Assembly (NCBI RefSeq): GCF_023721755.1
Contig: NZ_JAMDLH010000012.1
Coordinates: 1 to 64,000, forward strand
Direction of reading: 5' to 3'
Length of the DNA stretch: 64,000 nucleotides
Source of the DNA: Pleomorphomonas sp. NRK KF1
GTDB lineage: Bacteria > Pseudomonadota > Alphaproteobacteria > Rhizobiales > Pleomorphomonadaceae
This document shows, one piece after another, positions 25,968 through 34,032 of the stretch. The position numbers and the translations under genes are program-made. Position 1 is the stretch's first letter. Every line of letters starts with the position of its first letter. The notes under the pieces are model-generated. The model was not told the DNA's origin. It made no database searches and saw nothing but the letters and a program-made list of their open reading frames with translations.

Positions 25968-26150
25968 ACGACCCACCGGCTGGCCGGCGGAAAGTGCGCC
26001 GATATAAGGGCGGGGGAGGGGGGCTGTCAAGCGCCATTGCCCCCGTAATGACCCTTTGCCGGCGGCGCTCCCCAAGGCGCAAAAAGCCGGGCTCGCCGGT
26101 GGGCGTTCGTGAGGCTTGACCCCCGGTCGTCGGCGCGATTCCATTCGGGG

Positions 26151-27356
26151 ATGAAGCGAATCGCACTCCTCCTCGCCGGCGTGCTGGCGCTTGCCCCGAT
26201 CGGCGCGGCGGCGGCCGACGCCGCCTTTTCCCGTTGGCTCGGCGACAAGGTGTGGCCGGCAGCGAAAGCCTCCGGCGTCAGCCGGGCCACCTTCGAGGCG
26301 GCGGTGGCCGGCCTCGAACCCGACCTTCGCCTGCCCGACCTCAAGCCGACCGGCGGCGGCGACGCCTTCCAGGCGGAGTTCCGCAGCCCGGCGACCTATC
26401 TCGCCGATGCCAAGCTCGACGCGCTGGCCGCCGGCGCGCGCAAGCGATATGCCGACAATCGCGCCACTCTCGACAAGGTGGCGCGGGCGACCGGCGTGCC
26501 CCCAGGCATCGTGCTGGCCGTCTGGGGCAAGGAATCGGCCTTCGGCGCCGCCAAGATCGAGAAGGACGCCGTGCGCACGCTGGCGACGCAGGCCTACATG
26601 GGCTCGCGCCGGGCCGAGTTCTTTCCCGAACTGGTGGCGGCGCTGGTCATCCTCGAACAGGAGCATATCTCCCGCGCTGCCATGAAAAGCTCGTGGGCCG
26701 GCGCGCTGGGCCAGCCGCAGTTCATGCCCTCGAAGTTCCTGTCGGACGCCGTGGACGGCGATGGTGACGGCCGCCGCGACATCTGGCGCTCGACGCCGGA
26801 CGTTCTGGCCTCGATCGGCCATTACCTGAAGTCGCGCGGCTGGAAGGCGGGCGTCCCCTGGGGCGTCGAGGTGCGATTGCCGGCCTCGGTGCCGTGCAGC
26901 CTGGAAGGCCCCGATCAGGGCCAGCCACTTGCCGCCTGGGCCAGGGCCGGCGTGACGCGGGCCGACGGCCGGCCGCTGGCCTTGGGCGATGTCGGGCCGA
27001 CCGGACACCTGTTGATGCCGGCGGGGCGCATGGGGCCGGCCTTCCTGGTGTCGCACAACTTCTATGTGCTGAAGACCTATAACGAATCCGACGTCTACGC
27101 CCTGACCATCGGCATGGTGGGCGACCGGCTGGGCGGGCCGCAATCGATCCGGGGCGATTGGGGACGGGTGACCGGTTTCAGCCGTGGCGACGTCAGGGCC
27201 GTACAGCGGCGGCTCGAGGGCATGGGGCACGATGTGGGAACGGCCGACGGACTGGTCGGCTTCCGCACCCGCGTCGCCATCGGCCGCTGGCAGGCCAGGA
27301 ACGGTCTGCCCGTGACCTGCTATCCCGACAAGGCGGTTATCTCTGCCTTGAAATGA
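26151..27356 (+). CDS. Lytic murein transglycosylase, MltB family (GH103), with peptidoglycan-binding domain
   Basis: This periplasmic enzyme cleaves the glycan strands of peptidoglycan, forming 1,6-anhydromuramyl ends. The 401-residue precursor has a signal peptide (LLLAGVLALAPIGAAAA). The MltB domain carries the catalytic glutamate in VWGKESAFGA, then MGSRRAEFFPELVAAL and SSWAGALGQPQFMPSKF. The last 60 residues form a PG_binding_1 domain (GDVRAVQRRLEGMGHDVGTA). The signal peptide fits ATG 26151 better than the upstream in-frame start at 26109. It is divergent from the tRNA and convergent with hsp20. Confidence 0.92.
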   Translation: MKRIALLLAGVLALAPIGAAAADAAFSRWLGDKVWPAAKASGVSRATFEAAVAGLEPDLRLPDLKPTGGGDAFQAEFRSPATYLADAKLDALAAGARKRYADNRATLDKVARATGVPPGIVLAVWGKESAFGAAKIEKDAVRTLATQAYMGSRRAEFFPELVAALVILEQEHISRAAMKSSWAGALGQPQFMPSKFLSDAVDGDGDGRRDIWRSTPDVLASIGHYLKSRGWKAGVPWGVEVRLPASVPCSLEGPDQGQPLAAWARAGVTRADGRPLALGDVGPTGHLLMPAGRMGPAFLVSHNFYVLKTYNESDVYALTIGMVGDRLGGPQSIRGDWGRVTGFSRGDVRAVQRRLEGMGHDVGTADGLVGFRTRVAIGRWQARNGLPVTCYPDKAVISALK

Positions 27357-27377
27357 GGCTCCGCCCTGACATGACAG

Positions 27378-27399
27378 GGGGGGCGCCAAAGCGCCCCCC
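27378..27399. terminator. Hairpin between convergent mltB-like and hsp20 genes
   Basis: A 9-bp stem GGGGGGCGC / GCGCCCCCC (27378-27386 with 27391-27399) with a CAAA loop lies 21 bases after the transglycosylase stop and 24 before the hsp20 stop. It has no T run, so it may act as a weak bidirectional terminator. Confidence 0.5.
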
Positions 27400-27422
27400 A
27401 ACGTTGGTGACTGCGCCCCCGT

Positions 27423-27929
27423 TCAGTGCAGGGCCGCCGGGCGGATGTCGATCCGCTTGGTCGTCTTGGGCTGATCGGGCGAACGCGGCACCGTCACCTT
27501 CAAGACGCCCTTGTCGAACTCGGCGGTGATCTTGTCACGGTCCGGCGTGAAGGGCAGGGCGAACGAGCGCATGTAGGTGCCGCTCGAGCGCTCGGTCAGG
27601 CGATAGTGGCGCTTGTCGTCCTTCTCCTCGCGGTCGACCTTGTGCTCGGCCTTGAGGGTGAGAACCTCGTCGTCGATCTCCAGATCGATGTCCTTGGGAT
27701 CGATGCCGGGCAGTTCGGCGGTCATCTCAAGGCCGGTCTCGGTCTCGGCGATGTCGACGCGCGGGCTCAGGATGCTCTCGCCGCCGCCGGCGAGCGGAGG
27801 CAGGCCCCAACCGCGGGTGAAGCTGTCGAACAGCTGGTCCATTTCGTGGCGCAGCGACAGGAACGGATCCTCGTGTGAGCGAGAGGGAGCCGAACCGCGC
27901 CCGAATGGCATCAGGGATTTCTTGTCCAT
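27423..27929 (-). CDS. Small heat-shock protein Hsp20 / alpha-crystallin family
   Basis: An ATP-independent chaperone that binds unfolding proteins in the cytoplasm. The 168-residue protein has the alpha-crystallin domain from about residue 58 to 160, with PRVDIAETETGLEMTAELPG, the IDLEIDDEVLTLKAE strand pair and AEFDKGVLKVTVPR before a short C-terminal tail. The start is the ATG ending at 27929, with GAGGAGTT upstream; the longer frame lacks this site. A sigma-32-like promoter lies about 85 bases upstream, and the leader can fold over the ribosome-binding site. Confidence 0.93.
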   Translation of the reverse strand: MDKKSLMPFGRGSAPSRSHEDPFLSLRHEMDQLFDSFTRGWGLPPLAGGGESILSPRVDIAETETGLEMTAELPGIDPKDIDLEIDDEVLTLKAEHKVDREEKDDKRHYRLTERSSGTYMRSFALPFTPDRDKITAEFDKGVLKVTVPRSPDQPKTTKRIDIRPAALH

Positions 27930-28005
27930 GGCTAACTCCTCGTGTCTCGCGGAGTCCTGTCGGACGAACGCCTCATCGGTGTCCGCCGGAGGACCCTTAA
28001 CGTGG
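27930..28005 (-). promoter_or_regulatory. Candidate RNA thermometer in the hsp20 leader
   Basis: Between the predicted transcription start near 28005 and the ATG, the leader contains GACTCC about 11 bases before GGAGTT. The two can form a six-pair hairpin that covers the ribosome-binding site. Rhizobial small heat-shock genes commonly carry such ROSE-type leaders. This is an inference from short complementarity only; no full ROSE structure was verified. Confidence 0.35.
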
Positions 28006-28012
28006 CTCTTCA

Positions 28013-28042
28013 TATATGGGGAGCCGAGGGCGTTTGTTGAAG
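28013..28042 (-). promoter_or_regulatory. Sigma-32 (RpoH)-type promoter of hsp20
   Basis: On the minus strand CTTCAA (28042-28037), a 15-base spacer and CCCCATATA (28021-28013). This differs from the heat-shock consensus CTTGAA-N13-15-CCCCAT-T-A at one base of the -35. It is correctly placed for the Hsp20 gene. Confidence 0.6.
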
Positions 28043-28342
28043 CCCCGGAGCAGCTCGAAGGTAGTCCCATTGATGTTGGATAGTCTCCCGATCTGTCGGT
28101 GCGAGTCGCCGATCATATTGGCTCTTTCCGCGGATTGACGCGCTGTATCTCGTGATCAATCGCGATGATCATTTTGACGGCATATCTATCCAGAAAATCC
28201 CCATAACACAGGGGATGTTGGCCCTCTCGTGCGTTGATATGCCCGCCTCTCGCGGCTGGATTATCCTGGCTCCTGGGGTTGTTATCCAATACTGGCGTCT
28301 GCAGGGTTCCAATTTTCGCCACAATGTGCTACTTGGAGCAAT
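28043..28342. other. Intergenic region upstream of the first betaine ABC operon
   Basis: This AT-richer 300-base stretch lies between the divergent hsp20 promoter and proV. Two short frames on opposite strands (28152-28346 and 28113-28322) overlap each other and lack codon bias or ribosome-binding sites, so I do not call them. The proV promoter should be here, but I could not single out convincing boxes. Confidence 0.5.
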
Positions 28343-29629
28343 ATGACAGTTAAACTTAAAGTTGAAAGCGTATTCAAACTATTCAACGATACGCGAAAAG
28401 AGGGCATGGCGCTGCTGAGAGACGGCGCCACCAAGGACGAGATTTTTCGCAGCACGGGCGTGACCGTCGGCATCAACGACGTCAGCTTCGAGGTCAACGA
28501 GGGCGAGATCTTCGTCATCATGGGCCTCTCCGGCTCGGGCAAGTCGACCCTCGTCAGAACCTTGAACGGGCTCATCCGGCCGTCGTCGGGCAAGATCTTC
28601 ATCGCAGGGGAAGACGTCGCCAGTTGCGACATGAAGCGCCTGCGCGCCATACGGCGCCGGGAGATCACCATGGTCTTCCAGCATTTCGCGCTGTTCCCGC
28701 ACAAGACGGTGGTCGAGAACGTCGCCTATGGCCTGAAAGTGAAGGGTGTCGGGCCGACCGAGCGGCGCAAGGCGGCGATCGAGGCCCTGGCGAAGGTCGG
28801 GCTCGATGCCTATGCCGACAGCTTTCCGGGACAGTTGTCCGGCGGCATGCAGCAGCGTGTCGGGCTGGCCCGCGGCCTCGCTACCGACCCGGCGATCCTG
28901 CTGATGGACGAGCCGTTCGGCGCGCTCGATCCGCTAATCCGGCGCGAGATGCAGGACGAACTGATCGCGCTGCAAAAGGAACTGAAGAAGACCATCGTCT
29001 TCATCACCCACGACCTCAACGAGGCCCTGCTGCTCGGCAATCGCATCGCCATCATGAAGGACGGCGCCTTCGTGCAGGTCGGCACGGCGCAGGACATCGT
29101 CTCCAACCCGGCCGACGACTATGTGCGCGCCTTCGTGGCCGACATCGACCGCTCGCGCGTCTTCACCGCATCCGATATCGCGCAGGATGCCGATCATATT
29201 CCGCTCAAGGAGAGCGTTCTCGGCGCGCTCGTCGTCATGGACAAGGCCGGCGTCGACGTGGCGCATGTGGTCGATCAGGACGGCGTGCTGGCGGGCATGG
29301 TGACGCGCGAAGCCCTGACGGCGGTGAAGCCGAACACGCCGGTCGTCGAGGTGATGGAACCCGATGCGCCGAGCGTGACCAGCGAAGCCTATATCAACGA
29401 GATGTACGCCACGGCCCAGAACGGCGTTCTGATGGCCGTGACCGACAGCGACGGCAAGCTCGTCGGTTCCGTGGAGCCGACGGCGATCTTCGGGCATCTG
29501 ACCCCCGACACCGAGACGGCGACCGAAGCCGAGGAGGACGACGGCAAGGAAGACGCAGGCCCGCCATCCGATGAAACGGAGACCGAGCCCGCCAACATTG
29601 TCGATGCTCAGAAGGAGAAAAGCCTGTGA
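28343..29629 (+). CDS. proV: Glycine betaine/proline-type ABC transporter ATPase ProV
   Basis: The 428-residue ATPase drives osmoprotectant uptake. It has the ProV-specific N-terminal extension (VFKLFNDTRKEGMALL), Walker A GLSGSGKST, signature LSGGMQQR and Walker B ILLMDEPFGALD. Two CBS-like repeats in the C-terminal third (about residues 290-390) usually sense ionic strength. An acidic tail of about 35 residues follows. The ATG at 28343 follows TTGGAG. The stop overlaps the permease start (GTGA). It forms a V-W-X operon with the next two genes. Confidence 0.93.
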   Translation: MTVKLKVESVFKLFNDTRKEGMALLRDGATKDEIFRSTGVTVGINDVSFEVNEGEIFVIMGLSGSGKSTLVRTLNGLIRPSSGKIFIAGEDVASCDMKRLRAIRRREITMVFQHFALFPHKTVVENVAYGLKVKGVGPTERRKAAIEALAKVGLDAYADSFPGQLSGGMQQRVGLARGLATDPAILLMDEPFGALDPLIRREMQDELIALQKELKKTIVFITHDLNEALLLGNRIAIMKDGAFVQVGTAQDIVSNPADDYVRAFVADIDRSRVFTASDIAQDADHIPLKESVLGALVVMDKAGVDVAHVVDQDGVLAGMVTREALTAVKPNTPVVEVMEPDAPSVTSEAYINEMYATAQNGVLMAVTDSDGKLVGSVEPTAIFGHLTPDTETATEAEEDDGKEDAGPPSDETETEPANIVDAQKEKSL

Positions 29630-30552
29630 GCCCGTCCGATCTTCTCGTCATTCCCTTCGATGGCTGGGTCAACGCCTTCGTTCGCGGATTCCTGGTTCCG
29701 AACTTCCGCCCGTTCTTCCGCGCCGTGCAGGTTCCGGTCAACGAGGTCCTGCAGGCGTTCGACGGATTCTTCGCCTGGGTGCCGATGCTCGTGGTCACGC
29801 TGGTCTTCGCGTTCGTCGCGTGGCGGGTGGTGGGGCGGACCATGGCGATCATCACCGTCGTCGGCTTCGTCTTCATCGACATGATCCAGCTGTGGCCCGA
29901 GACCATGACGACGCTGGCGATGATCCTGACCTCGGTGCTGTTCTGCACCCTCATCGGCATTCCCGCCGGCATTCTGGTGGCCGGCTCCAACATGGCGTGG
30001 AAGGTTGTCAGGCCGATCCTCGACATCATGCAGACGGTTCCAAGTTTCGTGTACTTGGTGCCGATCGTCATGCTGTTCGGCGTCGGCATGGCGCCCGGCA
30101 TCATCGCGACCATCATCTTCGCGCTGCCGCCGATCATCCGGATGACCAATCTCGGCATCCGCAACGTCCGCGAGGACCTGATCGAGGCGTCGGAGGCCTT
30201 TGGCGCCACCCGGACGCAGACGTTGATCGAGGTTCAGCTGCCGCTCGCCATGCGCACCATCATGGCCGGCCTGAACCAGACGCTGATGCTGGCCATGTCC
30301 ATGGTGGTCATCGCCGCCCTGATCGGCGCCGGCGGGCTGGGGTTGATCGTCAACACCGGTCTCGGCCGTCTCAACGTCGGGCAGGCGACCGCCGGCGGCG
30401 TGGGCATCGTCATCCTGGCGATCGTGCTCGACCGGATCACGCAAGGCCTGGCGGAACCGGGCTCCGGCAGCAAGAAACCGCTGCTCGGCTCGTTCAAGTC
30501 GCTGTTCCGCAGCCAGGACATCGAAGCCGCCGCACCGGACAAGGCGGTCTGA
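29626..30552 (+). CDS. proW: Glycine betaine/proline-type ABC transporter permease ProW
   Basis: The 308-residue permease has a hydrophilic N-terminal stretch, then about six to seven helices. The typical ProW sequence MQTVPSFVYLVPIVMLFGVG lies near residue 135, and the coupling loop IEASEAFGATRTQTLIEVQL follows near 185. It begins with GTG overlapping the proV stop. A 197-base gap follows before the binding protein, longer than elsewhere in these operons, and contains an inverted repeat. Confidence 0.93.
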   Translation: MSPSDLLVIPFDGWVNAFVRGFLVPNFRPFFRAVQVPVNEVLQAFDGFFAWVPMLVVTLVFAFVAWRVVGRTMAIITVVGFVFIDMIQLWPETMTTLAMILTSVLFCTLIGIPAGILVAGSNMAWKVVRPILDIMQTVPSFVYLVPIVMLFGVGMAPGIIATIIFALPPIIRMTNLGIRNVREDLIEASEAFGATRTQTLIEVQLPLAMRTIMAGLNQTLMLAMSMVVIAALIGAGGLGLIVNTGLGRLNVGQATAGGVGIVILAIVLDRITQGLAEPGSGSKKPLLGSFKSLFRSQDIEAAAPDKAV

Positions 30553-30627
30553 AGACACTGGGCATGTCCGGCGAGCCTGGGTCGCCAGCACGCCCTATCT
30601 CATTGTTTTCATGCAGCTCCGGGCGCA

Positions 30628-30685
30628 GAACCGGCGTCCATTTTGCTGGAGCTGCTCTGGATGCCGCGCGCTTTTGCGCCGGTTC
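30628..30685 (+). promoter_or_regulatory. Inverted repeat in the proW-proX gap
   Basis: GAACCGGCG (30628-30636) is exactly complementary to CGCCGGTTC (30677-30685), with 40 bases between. In RNA this would be a nine-pair stem upstream of proX. Such stems between permease and binding-protein genes often stabilise or separately initiate the binding-protein message. Function here is inferred. Confidence 0.4.
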
Positions 30686-30749
30686 AAACGGGGTGGTCGC
30701 GCTTGATGGCGCGGCCCCGAGACGCCCACCTTCAAACTGGAGATCAGAA

Positions 30750-31763
30750 ATGACCAATGCTATCCGCAACACGATGACCGCCGTGGCGCTCATCGCCGGC
30801 GCCGTCGGTCTTTCCGCAGGTCTTGCCAGCGCCCAGGATATGCCGGGCAAGGGCACCACCATCAAGATGGCTCAGGCGACATGGGATACCGGCTGGTTCC
30901 AGGCCGCGATCTACAAGCAGATGTTCGAAACGCTGGGCTACACGGTCGAAGGCCCGACCACGCTCGACGCGCCGATCTTCTATCAGTCGGTCGCCCAGGG
31001 TGACGTCGACCTCTGGGTCAATGGCTGGTTCCCGCTGCACGACACCTACAAGGAGACGTTCGACGGTTCGGCCTCGATCGTCGGGGCCATCGCCAAGGGT
31101 GGCGCGCTGCAGGGCTATCTGGTCGACAAGGCCGCCGCCGAGGAGTTCGGCATCAAGACGCTGGACGACTTCAAGCGTCCGGAGGTGATGAAGGCCTTCG
31201 ACCGCAATGGCGACGGCAAGGCCGATCTGGTCGCCTGTCCGCCGGGCTGGGGCTGCGAGGTCACCATTTCCGAGCACATGAAGAACTATGAGCTCGACGA
31301 CGCCATCAACCCGATCAAGGCCGGCTACTCCGCGTCCATGGCCGATGCGATCGCCGCCTACAAGGGCGGTGAGCACATCCTGTTCTACACCTGGACGCCG
31401 AACTGGACCGTCAACGAGCTGAAGCTCGGCGACGACGTCGTGTGGATCGAGGTTCCCGAGAAGGACGGCGTCGAGACGCCGGCGGCCGCCGAGGGCATCA
31501 AGGCCTGCGTCGAGGATCCCTGCCGCATGGGCTTCGTCGCCAACGACATCGTGCCGGTCGTCAACAATGCCTTCCTCGACAAGAACCCCGCCGTGGCGAC
31601 CCTTCTCAAGGGCGTGCAGATCCCGCTCGACGACATCTTCGCCCAGAACGCGGCGATGAATGCCGGTGACGACAAGGTCGACGCGCAGGCCGCCGAGTGG
31701 GTCAAGAAGAACCAGGCGGCCGTCGACGGCTGGCTGGCCGACGCGCGCGCCGCGGCCAAGTAA
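30750..31763 (+). CDS. proX: Glycine betaine/proline-type ABC binding protein ProX
   Basis: The 337-residue precursor has a signal peptide ending near GLASAQ. The OpuAC-type fold shows MAQATWDTGWFQAAIYKQMF near the start, VDLWVNGWFPLHDTYKE around residue 90 and ACPPGWGCEVTI near 160. GEHILFYTWTPNWTVNEL lies near 215, with tryptophans able to form the aromatic ligand cage. The ATG at 30750 follows TGGAGATC. It closes the V-W-X operon and is followed by a strong terminator. The related carboxyl-rich ligand set cannot be resolved from sequence. Confidence 0.92.
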   Translation: MTNAIRNTMTAVALIAGAVGLSAGLASAQDMPGKGTTIKMAQATWDTGWFQAAIYKQMFETLGYTVEGPTTLDAPIFYQSVAQGDVDLWVNGWFPLHDTYKETFDGSASIVGAIAKGGALQGYLVDKAAAEEFGIKTLDDFKRPEVMKAFDRNGDGKADLVACPPGWGCEVTISEHMKNYELDDAINPIKAGYSASMADAIAAYKGGEHILFYTWTPNWTVNELKLGDDVVWIEVPEKDGVETPAAAEGIKACVEDPCRMGFVANDIVPVVNNAFLDKNPAVATLLKGVQIPLDDIFAQNAAMNAGDDKVDAQAAEWVKKNQAAVDGWLADARAAAK

Positions 31764-31824
31764 TACGCGTTCCGCTTGATCCGGACTTATCCGGCTCGAG
31801 CGGACGGCAGTTGCATGAAACGAT

Positions 31825-31866
31825 TGGGGCGTCGATCTGAACCAACTCGGATCGACGCCCCATTTT
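31825..31866 (+). terminator. Intrinsic terminator after proX
   Basis: A perfect 13-bp stem (31825-31837 with 31850-31862) with a 12-base loop is followed by TTTTCTTG. It separates proX from the convergent MFS gene. Confidence 0.8.
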
Positions 31867-31907
31867 CTTGTCTGGACGACATCGGCGATATCGCCGGCTG
31901 CTGGATG

Positions 31908-33170
31908 CTACTCCGCGCTGGCCGCTACGGCCGGGTGATAGTGCGGCTGGAACAGCCGGCCGCGCTCGGTCCAGAAGACGATGAGCAGCGTCAGGGTCGA
32001 CAGGCCGAAGTAGCCGGCCGTCAGCGGCATGATGGTGCCGTCGAAGGCCTGGCCGATCAGCGCGCCGCCGACGGCGCCGATCAGCGTGGTGAAGGCGCCG
32101 ATCAGCGAGGAGGCGGTGCCGGCCACTTCGCCGAGGGGGTCGAGGGCGAGCGCGTTGTAGTTGGACATGGCGATCGAGAAGAAGAACTGCATCGCCACCA
32201 TCATGGCGATGAACAGCCAGAGTGGCGGCAGTCCGTCCCACGCATAGGCGGCGGCAAGGAAGATGGCCGCCAGAGCGACGTGGATGACGTGGCTGCTGTG
32301 CGACAGGCGGCGCATGCCCCAGCTGCGCACCAGGCGGCTGTTGACGAAGGCGGCGATGCCGCCGGTGACCGCCACCGACGCGAAGGCGGCCGGGAACAGC
32401 GCGCCGAGACGATAGCCGTCGGAGCCGAGGATCTGCTCGGCCGAACCGATGAAGCCCATCAGCGTGGCAAAGAGCAGGCCAATGGCCAGCGAGTAGCCGA
32501 CCGCCTCGCGATTGGTGACGCAGATGCGCGCGGCCTCGACGATCGACCGTACCGACAGGGCGCGGCGGAACTCGGGATGCAGCGTCTCGGGCATGCGGAT
32601 GTAGAACCACAGGCCGACGGCGACCGACAGGGCGGCCATGGTGGCGAAGATGGAGCGCCAGCCGGCCAGCGCCAGCAGCAGGCCGCCGAAGGTGGGCGCC
32701 AGCACCGGGATGATCATGAACACCATCATGGTGAAGCTCATGACGCGGGCCATCTCGCGGCCCTCGTAACGGTCGCGGACGATGGACACGGCGATGACGC
32801 GGGCGGAAGCTGCGCCGATGCCTTGCAGCACGCGAGCGACCAACAGGCCGGTGAAGCCCGTGGCCAGTGCCGATATGATGGCGCCGACGATCAGGATGAC
32901 GAGGCCGGCGATCACCAAGGGGCGGCGTCCCCAGACGTCGGACAGCGGTCCGTAGACGATCTGGGCGATGCCGAACCCGACCATGTAGGAGAAGACGACG
33001 AGCTGCAGCTCGTTGGCCTCGACAAGGCCGAAGCTGTCGCCGATGGCGGGCAGTGCCGGCAACATGGTGTCGATGGCAAGGGCCGTAAGGCCCATCAGGG
33101 CGGCGATGAGGGCGACGGTCTCGGCAAAGCCGGGACCTTGGCGAGCCGGCAAGCCGGTCGTGGTAGTCAT
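31908..33170 (-). CDS. MFS drug exporter, Bcr/CflA (DHA1) subfamily
   Basis: The 420-residue protein has 12 predicted helices. The first helix carries ALMGLTALAIDTMLPALPAI, characteristic of Bcr/CflA, and the conserved loop motif GPLSDVWGRRPLVIAG follows helix 2. The stretch VLQGIGAASARVIAVSIVRD contains the DHA1 arginine of helix 4. It should export drugs or metabolites such as sulfonamides, bicyclomycin or arabinose-like sugars against protons. It stands alone; no regulator is adjacent. Confidence 0.9.
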   Translation of the reverse strand: MTTTTGLPARQGPGFAETVALIAALMGLTALAIDTMLPALPAIGDSFGLVEANELQLVVFSYMVGFGIAQIVYGPLSDVWGRRPLVIAGLVILIVGAIISALATGFTGLLVARVLQGIGAASARVIAVSIVRDRYEGREMARVMSFTMMVFMIIPVLAPTFGGLLLALAGWRSIFATMAALSVAVGLWFYIRMPETLHPEFRRALSVRSIVEAARICVTNREAVGYSLAIGLLFATLMGFIGSAEQILGSDGYRLGALFPAAFASVAVTGGIAAFVNSRLVRSWGMRRLSHSSHVIHVALAAIFLAAAYAWDGLPPLWLFIAMMVAMQFFFSIAMSNYNALALDPLGEVAGTASSLIGAFTTLIGAVGGALIGQAFDGTIMPLTAGYFGLSTLTLLIVFWTERGRLFQPHYHPAVAASAE

Positions 33171-33345
33171 GACGAAACCTAAAATGCTGAAAGCAGAGCC
33201 CGGAGAATGCCGGGACGCGCAAACAAAATACTGCTGCGGCCTGCCTGGGCGTGTCTTGTAGCGTTTCAGAGACGTTTTTTCCAGCCCGGATGGCCGGAGT
33301 CAGCAAAATGTGATCGGGGAAACGCTTAGGGCGAGGGGAGGGGAC

Positions 33346-33723
33346 CTACCGACGCTCTGTCGTATTGGCGCGAAGCCAGGCTACAAGTTGGCCGAACTCG
33401 AAGTGTCCCGACCGGTAGAGACCATCGATGAAAGCAAAGGTCTCGTCAGCGCCGGCCGTGATGAAGGTTCCGTTGATAGCCAGGAACGTGTAGGTCGCGG
33501 CAAAGGCAACGCGTTTGTTTCCATCGAGGAACGGATGGTTCTGCGCCAAACTCTCCCAGAGGGCGGCCGCCTCCTCGATCAAGTCGGCATAATAGCCTGT
33601 CTGCGGGCGAAATAGGGCGGCTTCCAGCAGACCGGGATCTCTGACGCCGGCAATGCCGCCATATCGTTCCACTTGATCCTCAAGGATCGCTAGAACTTCG
33701 ATCGTTGTCAGGAAGTCGCTCAT
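33346..33723 (-). CDS. doc: Doc-type (Fic family) toxin
   Basis: Doc toxins phosphorylate elongation factor Tu and stop translation until neutralised. The 125-residue protein has the Fic core HPFLDGNKRVAF near residues 62-73, matching H-x-F-x-D-x-N-K-R. The Doc N-terminal IEVLAILEDQVERYGG and RDPGLLEAALFRPQ also match. Size and motif are typical and nothing looks broken. Its start overlaps the antitoxin stop by four bases (ATGA), giving the usual coupled antitoxin-first order. Confidence 0.92.
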   Translation of the reverse strand: MSDFLTTIEVLAILEDQVERYGGIAGVRDPGLLEAALFRPQTGYYADLIEEAAALWESLAQNHPFLDGNKRVAFAATYTFLAINGTFITAGADETFAFIDGLYRSGHFEFGQLVAWLRANTTERR

Positions 33724-33950
33724 TCCGCCAACTTTTTATACAGTGGCGCAAACGTATCGTGGCTAGCCTGATAGACGGCCATGACGCTCGCACGGGGCTT
33801 GCCGTGTTTGCGCTTCTCGATCAGATCGGCGAACGCCTCGTCCACAAGTGCCTGTAGCTGGCGCCCCTCGCTTTTCGCAAGATCGCGCACTGTCGACAGA
33901 ATTTCAGAGTCGACCTGGGTCGCAAACTTCTCGCGGCTGTGGGACGTCAT
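33720..33950 (-). CDS. Antitoxin partner of Doc
   Basis: The 76-residue protein starts at the ATG ending at 33950 with GAGGTG upstream; the longer frame adds an unlikely hydrophobic N-terminus. The N-terminal half reads REKFATQVDSEILSTVRDLA and then GRQLQALVDEAFADLIEKR. This looks like a ribbon-helix-helix DNA-binding domain rather than the Phd fold usually paired with Doc. The C-terminal tail (SHDTFAPLYKKLAE) probably wraps the toxin. It should repress its own promoter. Confidence 0.8.
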   Translation of the reverse strand: MTSHSREKFATQVDSEILSTVRDLAKSEGRQLQALVDEAFADLIEKRKHGKPRASVMAVYQASHDTFAPLYKKLAE

Positions 33951-34032
33951 GACACACCTCCATATCTGGCAGGACTGTATCATGATGGATCATGACGTCT
34001 CAACCATGGCTTCCGAAGCGTATGGGGCAAAC

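Noticed and set aside
28152-28346. Small plus-strand frame upstream of proV
   Set aside because: It overlaps a minus-strand frame of similar length, and neither shows codon bias or a start signal.
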